NCBI RefSeq assembly: GCF_000741525.1 | Contig: NZ_JGYP01000001.1 | Coordinates: 124,001 to 188,000 of the forward strand | Source of the DNA: Bifidobacterium bohemicum DSM 22767 | GTDB lineage: Bacteria > Actinomycetota > Actinomycetes > Actinomycetales > Bifidobacteriaceae | Direction: 5' to 3' | Length of the DNA: 64,000 bases | The notes under the pieces: generated by a model | Databases searched by the model: none | What the model was told of the DNA's origin: nothing | The model's input: the letters and a program-made list of their open reading frames with translations, nothing else | Made by a program: the position numbers and the translations under genes | Part shown: piece by piece, positions 8,858 through 17,055 of the stretch | How positions within the stretch are numbered: position 1 is the first letter of the stretch | Layout: every line of letters starts with the position of its first letter

Positions 8858-9643
8858 TTAAGCATACAGGCCATGTTTGGAAATATATTGCACGACTCCG
8901 TCAGGAACCAGATACCAGACGGGCTCGTTTTTCCTGGCTCGTTCACGCACGTCCGTTGAGGATATTGAAAGCGCGGGGATCTCCAATGCATCGACCTTGA
9001 ATTCCTCCGGCAAGGCGTCGGCCGACGTTGAATAGCCGGGTCTCGTGACGGCGACAAAATGTGCCAGGTCGAACAAACTGTGCACATCCTTCCATTTGAG
9101 GATCTGCGCCACGGCGTCGGCACCGGTGATAAAGAAAAGTTCCGCGTCGGGATGCAACGAACGAATATCACGTAAGGTGTCGATGGTGTATGTGATGCCC
9201 GGCCGGTCGATATCGACGCGGGAGACCGTGAATCGTGGATTCGAGGCTGTCGCGATGACAGTCATCAGATAGCGGTCTTCGGCGTTGGTCACCTGACGGT
9301 CGAGTTTGAACACTGGGCGCCCGGTAGGCACGAAAATCACCTCGTCGAGCTGATACACCCAAGCCACCTCGCTGGCGGCAACCAAGTGTCCGTTGTGGAT
9401 CGGATCGAAGGTGCCGCCCATGATGCCGATACGCCGTCGGGCGTGCGCGCTCGGTGTGATCCTCGGATTTCGCGCACTGAGTGAATCCGGAGGTAACGCA
9501 AGAGACACGCCGCAGGCAAGCCCTTCGTGCGTTTGGGACAAGCCGGACATGTTGCGCTCCCGTCCCGACAGCTCGATCCGATTCGTCTGCGACGCCACAC
9601 TGTCAAGGGTCTGAGAAGTCATGGATAACTTTGCCGAAGTCAC
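8858..9643 (-). CDS. nadD: Nicotinate-nucleotide adenylyltransferase
   Basis: NadD joins ATP and nicotinate mononucleotide to make deamido-NAD. The nucleotidyltransferase motif [12 protein letters not shown] lies at residues 76-87, and the second signature ISSTDVRER near residue 230 matches the family ISSTxIR. The core is of normal size, but an N-terminal extension of about 70 residues without recognisable domain precedes it. The GTG start at 9643 overlaps the stop of the preceding gene (GTGA) and has AGGAAAG upstream, so the extension looks translated by coupling. Order on the minus strand: proA, unknown acidic protein, nadD, prs. Confidence 0.93.
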   Translation of the reverse strand: MTSAKLSMTSQTLDSVASQTNRIELSGRERNMSGLSQTHEGLACGVSLALPPDSLSARNPRITPSAHARRRIGIMGGTFDPIHNGHLVAASEVAWVYQLDEVIFVPTGRPVFKLDRQVTNAEDRYLMTVIATASNPRFTVSRVDIDRPGITYTIDTLRDIRSLHPDAELFFITGADAVAQILKWKDVHSLFDLAHFVAVTRPGYSTSADALPEEFKVDALEIPALSISSTDVRERARKNEPVWYLVPDGVVQYISKHGLYA

Positions 9644-10356
9644 GCTCGCTCTTTCCTGGCGTCAGACAAAGCACGGCCAACCCTGCCTTGTGTCTGGGGC
9701 TTATCATTGCCTGTTTTCTGGCGCTGCTCGTCTGCCTGTTCGGTCTCCTCTTCAATCGTCTCCACGGTGGCATCGTGAATCGGCGGGTCGATCTGATCCA
9801 TGTCCCTATCCCATTCATCCTGGACCACGTGACGGATTTCATCATAGGTAGGAAGCTGGGTCTCGGGTTGATACAGCCGACGAATCGACATCGTGCATTC
9901 GGTGGTGTGAACCAACGAATCGGTCATGCCGTCAACGTCACCATCGCTTTCCTGGCGTCGGAATTGCGTGATGTATCGTTCCATGGAGTCAAGCAATTCA
10001 CTTACCGTCGTCATTTCATCGGCTTCCAAGTCAACGATGTCGTCCGCATCCATCTCCGGCCATCCGATCAACGCCGCGTCGGCATATTCGAGGCTTGCGC
10101 GTTGATCGGCCGTTGCGATGCCATCTTCGATGGCGACGAGGAATACATATCGGACAATGGACAATCGTTCGGAGGCCACCTTCAGTCCGATACGAGGATC
10201 GTTGATGTCGATGCCGCGGGCAGCTGCCTGCTCAAGATCGGTCCGCTGGGGCAGCCCAATGGAAATCGTTCGATCGGTATGCAGAGCCTCGGTGGTTCCA
10301 GCTCCAATGCCCGCCTGTTCCGGTTCGCGCGTCCTCGTCTGCTCCGGTTCACTCAT
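9640..10356 (-). CDS. Acidic protein of unknown function between proA and nadD
   Basis: The 238-residue soluble protein is not recognised. It is strongly acidic, with no membrane segment or signal peptide. A conserved-looking central part (residues about 40-150) reads [20 protein letters not shown] and similar and is probably helical. The last 60 residues are Glu/Gln/Asp-rich and likely disordered. The ATG at 10356 is preferred over an upstream frame start inside proA because AAAGGAAA lies just before it. It sits 20 bases after proA and overlaps nadD by four bases, so all three are probably one operon. Confidence 0.75.
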   Translation of the reverse strand: MSEPEQTRTREPEQAGIGAGTTEALHTDRTISIGLPQRTDLEQAAARGIDINDPRIGLKVASERLSIVRYVFLVAIEDGIATADQRASLEYADAALIGWPEMDADDIVDLEADEMTTVSELLDSMERYITQFRRQESDGDVDGMTDSLVHTTECTMSIRRLYQPETQLPTYDEIRHVVQDEWDRDMDQIDPPIHDATVETIEEETEQADEQRQKTGNDKPQTQGRVGRALSDARKERA

Positions 10357-10376
10357 CGTGTCTCGTTTCCTTTCCA

Positions 10377-11696
10377 TCACTGCCTGACTTGTCCGGTACC
10401 GTAACCAATCCATTTGGTCGTGGTCATCGCTTCAAGACCCATCGGTCCTCGTGCGTGGAGCTTCTGGGTCGATATGCCCAGCTCGGCCCCGAAACCGAAC
10501 TGCCCGCCGTCAGTGAATCGCGAGGAAGCATTGACCATCACCACCGCCGAATCAACACGACGAGTGAAATATTCGATGGCTGAATAGTCTTCTGAGATGA
10601 TGCAGTCCGTATGCTTGGTCGAGTGCTCTGCGATAAACGACACCGCCTGATTGATGGAATCCACCACTTTGATGCCGATGTCGTACGACAGATACTCCGT
10701 ATCCCAGTCATCCTGTGTGGCGTGAACCAACTGTGATGGCGGGCAGCCCGCCTCGTCAATGATGGCGTATGAGCGGTCGTCCGCATGCAAGATGACACCG
10801 GCTTGAGCCAGACGTTGGGCCATCACCGGCAAAAATGCCTCGGCCACATCACGGTGGACGATGAGTTTTTCGGCCGCGTTGCACACCCCGACGCGCTGGG
10901 TCTTGGCATTCAGGACGATATCAGCGGCCTTGTCAAAATCGGCTTCGGCATCTACGTAAATATGGACGTTGCCAGCTCCCGTTTCAATCACAGGCACCTT
11001 GGAGTTGCGCACCACCGATTGGATCAGCGCATGCCCACCCCTGGGCACCAGCACATCCACGTGGCCACGCGCCTGCATCATGGCCGTGGCACCCATACGG
11101 CCGAACCGGTCGACACTGGCAACCAGGGAAGAGTCAAAGCCTTGTGATTCCAACACTTTCGCGATGACTTCAACAGTGGCCGCATTGGTGTTTTCGGCCT
11201 CGTGGCCTCCCCGTAGCAAAACGGCGTTGCCCGACTTCAAACACAGAGCCGCCACATCGACGGTAACATTAGGTCGAGCCTCGTAGATCATTCCGAACAC
11301 GCCGATGGGCACTCGCACCTGATTGAGCCGCAAACCATTAGGAAGCGTCGAACCTCGCACCAACTGACCCAGCGGGTCAGGCAACGCAGCCACATCGCGT
11401 ACTGCCTGAGCGGCCTGAACGATTCGGGGTTGATCGAAACGCAATCGGTCAATCTTGCCTTCGGGCATGCCATCGGCAATGGCCTGTTCAAGATCAGCGC
11501 TGTTTGCTTTGGCGATCTCATCACTCGAGCCACACAAGGTGTCGGCCATGGCTTCAAGCAAAGCATTCCTGCTTGCGGCATTCGCCAATGCCAGTTGCCT
11601 CTGGGCGCGCCGTGCGGCGTCGGCCATGTCGCAGACCTGAGTGAAAACGCCCATATCGAGTTCCACTGGACGATCGGATGGATCACTCATGACCAT
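10377..11696 (-). CDS. proA: Glutamate-5-semialdehyde dehydrogenase (gamma-glutamyl phosphate reductase)
   Basis: ProA reduces gamma-glutamyl phosphate with NADPH in proline synthesis. The 439-residue chain shows the aldehyde-dehydrogenase fold with [20 protein letters not shown] (residues 131-150), [15 protein letters not shown], and the catalytic Cys272 in [11 protein letters not shown]. The C-terminal signature [16 protein letters not shown] is also present. proB is not in the window. It leads the proA-unknown-nadD cluster and is divergent from thrC. Confidence 0.96.
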   Translation of the reverse strand: MVMSDPSDRPVELDMGVFTQVCDMADAARRAQRQLALANAASRNALLEAMADTLCGSSDEIAKANSADLEQAIADGMPEGKIDRLRFDQPRIVQAAQAVRDVAALPDPLGQLVRGSTLPNGLRLNQVRVPIGVFGMIYEARPNVTVDVAALCLKSGNAVLLRGGHEAENTNAATVEVIAKVLESQGFDSSLVASVDRFGRMGATAMMQARGHVDVLVPRGGHALIQSVVRNSKVPVIETGAGNVHIYVDAEADFDKAADIVLNAKTQRVGVCNAAEKLIVHRDVAEAFLPVMAQRLAQAGVILHADDRSYAIIDEAGCPPSQLVHATQDDWDTEYLSYDIGIKVVDSINQAVSFIAEHSTKHTDCIISEDYSAIEYFTRRVDSAVVMVNASSRFTDGGQFGFGAELGISTQKLHARGPMGLEAMTTTKWIGYGTGQVRQ

Positions 11697-11887
11697 AGGT
11701 CATACCTCCCACACATTGCGCGTTACGCACCGGCAAATACAAGATCTCTTAAGCCAAGGGTATCGCCCATGGCTGACCATGGAACCCTGATAACCTGTGA
11801 TTCTGGACACGAAAAGCACCCGGGCTTTCAGCAAGCTAGACTGGCAGTTGGCAGCACTTCAGACAATACGAAGAAAAACGAGGGACG

Positions 11888-13375
11888 ATGACCACCACCT
11901 TCCATAGCACACGCGGCACGAATACAGCTTTAAGCGGCAAAATGGCCATTCGTCAAGGATTGGCAGACGACGGCGGATTGTTCGTCACCGACGACCTGGG
12001 CAAGAGCAGACTCGATATCTCATCGCTGGTGGGCAAATCGTATCAAGCTACCGCCCTCACGGTGTTGACCGAACTGCTGCCGGACTTCACCCAAAACGAA
12101 CTAAGCGATTGCATCGCCGCGGCGTACGGCGAGCAATGGCTCGACCCGTCCATCACCCCGCTTAAGCCTTTGGGCAGCGACTACATCCTTGAACTGTTCA
12201 ACGGGCCAACCAGCGCCTTCAAGGATGTGGCGTTGCAGATCCTCCCCCGTTTCATGGCCTGCACCACGGATGGGAATGTGGATGCCGGCAAGGTGATGGT
12301 CCTCACCGCGACCTCCGGCGACACCGGCAAGGCGGCGCTCGCCGGTTTCGCGGACACGCCCGGCACCGGAATCACCGTGTTCTATCCTGAAGGCAAGGTC
12401 AGTGAAGTGCAGCGTTTGCAAATGACCACTCAGGCGGGATCGAACGTGCAGGTCTGCGCCGTCAGGGGTAATTTCGACGATGCACAGTCAGCAGTGAAAG
12501 ACATTTTCGGAAACACCGACCTCAACATCGAATTGAACGATCGCGACAATGTGGCCCTCTCCTCCGCCAACTCCATCAACGTGGGGCGCCTCGTGCCACA
12601 GGTGGTCTACTACTTCTCCGCTTACTGCCAACTGGTGGAGCGCGGAGCCATCAGCGTGGGAGCCCCCGTCGAGTTCGTGGTGCCTACCGGCAACTTCGGA
12701 GACATTCTGGCTGGTTACTACGCCAAGCGACTTGGGCTTCCCGTCGGTCGTCTGACCGTGGCCAGCGACCGGAACAACGTGCTGTTCCACTTCCTGACCT
12801 CCGGCACCTACAACCGCCAACGCCCGTTCCATCAGACCACATCCCCGTCGATGGACATTCTGGTCTCCTCGAATCTGGAGCGCATGCTCTACTACATGTC
12901 CGACGGCGATGCGCGACTGGTTCAGATGTGCATGAACGACCTCAAGGATTGGGGGACCTTTGAGATCCCGCCGGCCCTGCTTGCCAGGATCCGCAAGGTC
13001 TTCGCCTGCGGTTGGGCCGATGAAAGCCAGGTGAGCCAGGCCATCACCGACTGCTGGAAGGCCAATCATTACGTGATCGACCCGCATACCGCATGCGGCT
13101 ACTATCTGCTTGAGCAGATGCCCCGTGAGGCCGGCATGCCGAGGATCCTGTTGAGCACCGCAAGTCCCTACAAATTCCCTCGTGTGGTCGGCAAGGCGCT
13201 TGATCTGGACGTTTCAGGCGGCGACTTCGACTGCATGGATCGACTCGCAGAGGCGACCGGCACCACCACCCCCGCCAACCTGCGCAAACTTGAGGGGGCT
13301 GACGAACGGTTCACGGACGTCATCGACGTCAGGGACATGCCGGACTATGTGCGTCGCGCCTCAGCCAGGCTCTGA
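11888..13375 (+). CDS. thrC: Threonine synthase
   Basis: ThrC converts O-phosphohomoserine to threonine using PLP. The 495-residue enzyme is of the long bacterial/fungal class: an N-terminal helical part (STRGTNTALSGKMAIRQGLADDGGLFV), the PLP lysine Lys112 in GPTSAFKDVALQI, and TATSGDTGKAALAGF for phosphate binding. The C-terminal part TASPYKFPRVVGKAL is also typical. The ATG has GAGGGA upstream. It stands alone; the other threonine genes are not in the window. A long hairpin follows. Confidence 0.96.
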   Translation: MTTTFHSTRGTNTALSGKMAIRQGLADDGGLFVTDDLGKSRLDISSLVGKSYQATALTVLTELLPDFTQNELSDCIAAAYGEQWLDPSITPLKPLGSDYILELFNGPTSAFKDVALQILPRFMACTTDGNVDAGKVMVLTATSGDTGKAALAGFADTPGTGITVFYPEGKVSEVQRLQMTTQAGSNVQVCAVRGNFDDAQSAVKDIFGNTDLNIELNDRDNVALSSANSINVGRLVPQVVYYFSAYCQLVERGAISVGAPVEFVVPTGNFGDILAGYYAKRLGLPVGRLTVASDRNNVLFHFLTSGTYNRQRPFHQTTSPSMDILVSSNLERMLYYMSDGDARLVQMCMNDLKDWGTFEIPPALLARIRKVFACGWADESQVSQAITDCWKANHYVIDPHTACGYYLLEQMPREAGMPRILLSTASPYKFPRVVGKALDLDVSGGDFDCMDRLAEATGTTTPANLRKLEGADERFTDVIDVRDMPDYVRRASARL

Positions 13376-13438
13376 GCACGACAGGCAGCATGGTTGACGA
13401 TCGGATTGTTACCGGCTGTTGACGAACTTAAGGCAGCA

Positions 13439-13480
13439 ATGTCCTGCCGATACCGATTCAAGGCGGCATCGGCAGGACAT
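13439..13480 (+). terminator. Long perfect hairpin after thrC
   Basis: ATGTCCTGCCGAT pairs perfectly with ATCGGCAGGACAT (13 bp, 16-base loop). It lies between the convergent ends of thrC and the small membrane protein gene. It has no T-run on either side, so it may be a non-canonical two-way terminator or an mRNA end stabiliser. Confidence 0.6.
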
Positions 13481-13514
13481 GCTCGTGATCGACAACTATC
13501 CCCGTACGCACCAA

Positions 13515-13883
13515 TCAATTCTTGATGGATCCGGTTGGTCGAGGACGCCGATGCATGGAATCACCGTGTGTTTGCCCGCCATCGTCGCCATCGTCACCGT
13601 CGTCTGCCACCACGTCGGTCCGTGTCCGTCGAGCAGGGGAATTTTGATGCGCCAAGCCCGACGTCCTGGATGCCGCCATGGCACCATTGATGGCCGACAG
13701 GACACCGACGATCACCAGCATCGACATATCGATAACCACTAACGCCGTTATCGGCATGCGCTCCTGACCATCATCGGAATCCAGCAGTAGCATCAATGCC
13801 ATCAGCGCAAGCAGCAGCACAACGACGGCAATCAGGTATCGGACCGTTTTGTTCGGGTCACTGTCGGCATGCCGTTTGTCCAT
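13515..13883 (-). CDS. Small two-helix membrane protein at the end of the GntR-ABC operon
   Basis: The protein has 122 residues. After a charged start (MDKRHADSDPNKTVR) there are two hydrophobic helices, about residues 15-35 and 47-70, and then a polar, Asp-rich tail that includes the run DDGDDGDDGG. No family is recognised. The ATG overlaps the stop codon of the ABC permease (ATGA), so translation is coupled and the protein probably works with that transporter as a subunit or accessory factor. The tail ends near the hairpin at 13480. Confidence 0.6.
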   Translation of the reverse strand: MDKRHADSDPNKTVRYLIAVVVLLLALMALMLLLDSDDGQERMPITALVVIDMSMLVIVGVLSAINGAMAASRTSGLAHQNSPARRTRTDVVADDGDDGDDGGQTHGDSMHRRPRPTGSIKN

Positions 13884-14587
13884 CACAGCTCCTTGTTTGC
13901 ATAGATGCGGTTGGAGATGAGGAACGAGCAAAGGCAGATCAACACAGCAACGATCGCAACGATACCCAGTATTAATCCCATATGTGTCGTGAATAGAGAG
14001 GACGTTTTGGATGCAAGGAAAGCTGATTGCGGAACAAAACGATACAGCCCGAATCCGACGAGGCACAACAGACCCAACAAGCCGAAGCCCCACCCGATCG
14101 CCTGCGTTGCCGGGAACCTGTAAAAAAGCGGCATCAGCAAACTGCCCACGAAAAGAGCGGCAGAAAGAACGGACAGGCCGATTCCGATAAGGGACGTTAC
14201 CGGTGGTTCGTCGAAATGAAGTAGCAGAACAAGGCAGACCATCGCTTCGAGGGCCGCGAGGATGTCAACGACAATCATAAAGGCGTAGCGAGCGAGGACC
14301 TGGTTCAACCTGGTGGCCGGTATGATGCCGTTCATGCTCGAATTGCCGGACATCTCCTCATTGCTGGCGACAATCATCGGCAACATGCTGGCGAACATCC
14401 CGCACACACCGACCGCTGAACCGGCGAAACCGAACGTTGTCATTTCATCTCCGCCGAGCATGCCCATAACAACAAACAGAAGCGGCATAAGCACGATCAC
14501 CCACACGCTGCTTTTCCCGGTGGCAGAAAGCCGCAGAAAATCGATACGCATCGATCGTTTTACTTGTACGAGGCTTACAGCGTTCAT
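13883..14587 (-). CDS. ABC-2 type membrane permease of a GntR-regulated exporter
   Basis: The 234-residue protein has six hydrophobic segments and begins with a polar stretch (VKRSMRIDFLRLSATGKSSVW) typical of ABC-2 permeases. MIVASNEEMSGNSSMNGIIPATRLNQVLARY between helices 2 and 3 resembles the conserved loop of the YtrC/bacitracin-type permease group. It overlaps the upstream ATPase gene by four bases (ATGA) and the downstream small gene likewise. By context it is the membrane half of an exporter, possibly for a peptide or cell-envelope antibiotic. The substrate is not shown. Confidence 0.8.
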   Translation of the reverse strand: MNAVSLVQVKRSMRIDFLRLSATGKSSVWVIVLMPLLFVVMGMLGGDEMTTFGFAGSAVGVCGMFASMLPMIVASNEEMSGNSSMNGIIPATRLNQVLARYAFMIVVDILAALEAMVCLVLLLHFDEPPVTSLIGIGLSVLSAALFVGSLLMPLFYRFPATQAIGWGFGLLGLLCLVGFGLYRFVPQSAFLASKTSSLFTTHMGLILGIVAIVAVLICLCSFLISNRIYANKEL

Positions 14588-15552
14588 CTTGCAACCTTTC
14601 CTTTACTGGCGGCATGTGCCGCACGGCCGTTGGTCAGTCTGATGATGTCATCCATGCTCACTGGTTCCACAAGCAGACGAGCGTCGCTTCGCAACAGAGC
14701 GGGAACATCCTCGGTGGCCACCAGCGCGTCGAAACCGGTGCTATAACCGCGCAGACCCACCGCTGTCGGTTTGACGATTCGCAGCTGATCGGGCCCTCCC
14801 TTGACGAGTCGGAACGAGTCGTCGAACTCGTCCTTTGAACCGGTGAAATACAATCGTCCTTTGCTGATGTAGGTGATCAGATCGGCCGAATGTTCCAGAT
14901 CTCCGGTGATATGGGTGCTGAACAGTACGCTGTGCCGTCCATCCTCAACGTATCGCCGCAGAATGTCCATGAGATCGTCGCGTGCCAGCACGTCAAGACC
15001 GCTGGTCGGCTCGTCCAGAATCAGCAGCTTGGCATCATGGCTCAACGCCGCCGCAAGCATAAGTTTCATCTGCATACCGCGGGACAGATCCCTGACTTTC
15101 TTTTTCCCATCAACGCCGAACCGTTCAAGGTGACGTTCGAACAATTCATGGTTCCATGCCGGGTAGGCCGCGGTCATGGACTCCTCGGCCATGCCCACCG
15201 TCCAATAGTTGGAGAAAAAGCAGCTGTCGAAGACGATACCCAACTCCTGCTTGACCGCAACCTCGTCCTTGCGGCTGTCGAGGCCGAATACGGCAATGGA
15301 ACCGGCGTCGAGCGATGTCATGTTGACAATAAGCTTGATGAGTGTCGATTTGCCTGCTCCGTTGGGGCCGATAAGCCCCATGATATAGCCCAGCGGCAGA
15401 TCGAAGGTGACCGGACCAAGAGTGAAGCCTGACGGATATCGTTTGCTCACATCGCTGAGGCTCAATGCCGGCGACCGGTTTGGCTCATCGGCCCGATGAA
15501 CTGTATGATCGTTTTCATTCGGTGTCGGTGTTTGCATCTGTTTGACGCGCAT
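14584..15552 (-). CDS. ABC transporter ATP-binding protein
   Basis: The 322-residue ATPase carries Walker A GPNGAGKST, the Q loop, signature LSRGMQMKLMLAAALSH and Walker B LLILDEPTSGLD, followed by the H-loop His in FSTHITGDLEHSADL. A C-terminal domain of about 90 residues follows, as in the YtrB/CcmA-like group of exporter ATPases. The start at 15552 (MRVKQM) is chosen because GAGAGAGGAA lies just upstream; an earlier in-frame start would add 32 residues without family similarity. It is the second gene of the GntR-ATPase-permease-small protein operon. Confidence 0.9.
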   Translation of the reverse strand: MRVKQMQTPTPNENDHTVHRADEPNRSPALSLSDVSKRYPSGFTLGPVTFDLPLGYIMGLIGPNGAGKSTLIKLIVNMTSLDAGSIAVFGLDSRKDEVAVKQELGIVFDSCFFSNYWTVGMAEESMTAAYPAWNHELFERHLERFGVDGKKKVRDLSRGMQMKLMLAAALSHDAKLLILDEPTSGLDVLARDDLMDILRRYVEDGRHSVLFSTHITGDLEHSADLITYISKGRLYFTGSKDEFDDSFRLVKGGPDQLRIVKPTAVGLRGYSTGFDALVATEDVPALLRSDARLLVEPVSMDDIIRLTNGRAAHAASKGKVAR

Positions 15553-15655
15553 ATTGTTCCTCTCTCCCAGAACCATGGAGCATTGCGTCTTCGGGTATGG
15601 TGAAGCCTGCTCAGGAGCGAACAGACCAATGTTCCGCTGAGATTCCAACGGCCTT

Positions 15656-16033
15656 TTATCCGGCTTCGTTGTATGCCTTTTCGAGCATCCCCATCAAATC
15701 GACGATCGGTATACCTGCCGCCCTTGCCGCCACGCCCACCTGGCGCAAGGCGTTGTCCACCTGACCGGCAAGCGTTTCGCGCATTGTTGCGTCGGCATGA
15801 TCGGCCACGTACGATCCTTTACCCTGCACATTGACCACGATGCCTTCATTTGCAAGCTCGTTGTATGCGCGAGTGACCGTGAGAACCGAGATGCGTAGCT
15901 CACGTGCCAGGCTGCGCAGACTGGGCAACGCATCCCCCGGCTTGAGCTCGCCATCAAATACCGCATGACGAATCTGACGTTTAATCTGCTCATAAATTGG
16001 TTCCCCGGACACTGATGAGATGATCAGTTTCAT
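15656..16033 (-). CDS. GntR-family regulator, YtrA subfamily
   Basis: The 125-residue protein has an N-terminal winged helix (PIYEQIKRQIRHAVFDGELKPGDALPSLRSLARELRISVLTVTRAYNELANEGIV) and a short C-terminal dimerisation tail of about 50 residues. This is the size and layout of YtrA-type GntR repressors, which control ABC exporter operons. It is the first gene of such an operon here. A promoter with an overlapping perfect inverted repeat lies 70-110 bases upstream, consistent with autorepression. The inducer is unknown. Confidence 0.9.
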   Translation of the reverse strand: MKLIISSVSGEPIYEQIKRQIRHAVFDGELKPGDALPSLRSLARELRISVLTVTRAYNELANEGIVVNVQGKGSYVADHADATMRETLAGQVDNALRQVGVAARAAGIPIVDLMGMLEKAYNEAG

Positions 16034-16103
16034 CGATGTCTCCTTCTTGTTACCGGTACCGGCACCAGTAGCATAGCTCGGTGATAGGCCTGACTATATC
16101 TGC

Positions 16104-16123
16104 TGTTATATATCACTATAACA
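16104..16123 (-). promoter_or_regulatory. Probable operator of the GntR-type regulator
   Basis: TGTTATA and TATAACA form a perfect 7-bp inverted repeat with a 6-base spacer, overlapping the -10 region of the promoter at 16115-16143. The size fits a GntR dimer site. Binding is inferred, not shown. Confidence 0.6.
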
Positions 16124-16143
16124 CAGCTGATTGCACTGTGCAA
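16115..16143 (-). promoter_or_regulatory. Promoter of the GntR-ABC operon
   Basis: On the minus strand, TTGCAC (-35) and TATAGT (-10) are separated by exactly 17 bases. The -35 box lies inside a second small palindrome, TTGCAC-A-GTGCAA. The spacing and hexamers match sigma-70-type promoters. Confidence 0.65.
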
Positions 16144-16222
16144 GTGCAGAACATAACAGTTGCCTTCGGAGAGCTCCAAGCATGAGAACCTCTAGAGAAT
16201 ATGCTCTTACATCCAAGTCGGT

Positions 16223-16885
16223 TCACAGCAGTCTCGGCGCGCTGTCGAAGTCGTCAATAACACCATCGGCAACGGCGGCGATCGCCTCCCAGTCAGCTTT
16301 CGCATAATCGTCCCGCATCGCCCACACCTTCATTCCTGCGGATTTCGCCACCTGAGTCGAAACCAGGAGGTCTTCAAACACCGTGCAACACTCAGGAGCG
16401 ATATTAAGCCCAGCAGCTGCGAGCAGGTACACTTCCGGGCTGTTTTTGTCCACACTTGTCGTTTGGTCGACGCTCACCGCCACGTCAAAATACCCCGCGA
16501 TGCCAAGATGGTTCAACGCGGCGTCACGCACAACCGGAGTCAGACAGGTGGCGACGGCAAGACTCGCACCGGTCTGTTTGAGATAGCGCACGTACTGCAC
16601 CGCGTGCGGCTTCGGTTTGACGGTCGTCCCATACGCCGTCAACGCCATCTGATCCCAAAGTCGAACCAAAGCCTCAGGTCGGTCATCGAGATGAAAACGT
16701 TCAATGGTATAGCGCGCACATTCCATTGGCTTCATCGGGCAGACAGCGGCCATATAATCACTGGGAAGTTCAAGACCATGCGAGGCGAAGAAATCGAGAT
16801 CGATCTGATGCCATATGTCCATCGAGTCAAGCAAGGTTCCATCGATGTCGAAGATGGCGGCTTTGCCGCTATTAATCACCCTCAC
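16223..16885 (-). CDS. HAD-family phosphatase (beta-phosphoglucomutase-like)
   Basis: The 220-residue protein has HAD motif I DIDGTLLDS (Asp nucleophile and acid/base Asp), a helical cap after it, motif II Thr in VATCLTPVVR, the lysine region DKNSPEVYL, and motif IV FEDLLVSTQVAKSAGM. In this subfamily the enzymes remove phosphate from sugar phosphates or nucleotides; the substrate cannot be told. The GTG start gives a normal family N-terminus; a second GTG two codons later is equally possible. The gene is alone on the minus strand, downstream of recN. Confidence 0.85.
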   Translation of the reverse strand: MRVINSGKAAIFDIDGTLLDSMDIWHQIDLDFFASHGLELPSDYMAAVCPMKPMECARYTIERFHLDDRPEALVRLWDQMALTAYGTTVKPKPHAVQYVRYLKQTGASLAVATCLTPVVRDAALNHLGIAGYFDVAVSVDQTTSVDKNSPEVYLLAAAGLNIAPECCTVFEDLLVSTQVAKSAGMKVWAMRDDYAKADWEAIAAVADGVIDDFDSAPRLL

Positions 16886-16930
16886 TCGCCCCCCCGGCCA
16901 TTTCCTTGTTCAACGCCCGTCTCAGACCGT

Positions 16931-16962
16931 AACGAAAGACGCCGATTCGGTGACGTTTCGTT
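16931..16962 (-). terminator. Hairpin after recN
   Basis: AACGAAA pairs with TTTCGTT, and inside it CGCCG pairs with CGGTG around a 3-base loop. It lies about 95 bases after the recN stop. No T-run is present, so termination is uncertain. Confidence 0.4.
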
Positions 16963-17055
16963 GTACCGTCAGCGAACTGCCCTACAAATTCGACCGTAAG
17001 TCAGAACATGCCGAACGAGTCGGGACCGCACATCACGTCTTCAAACCATGATCAG

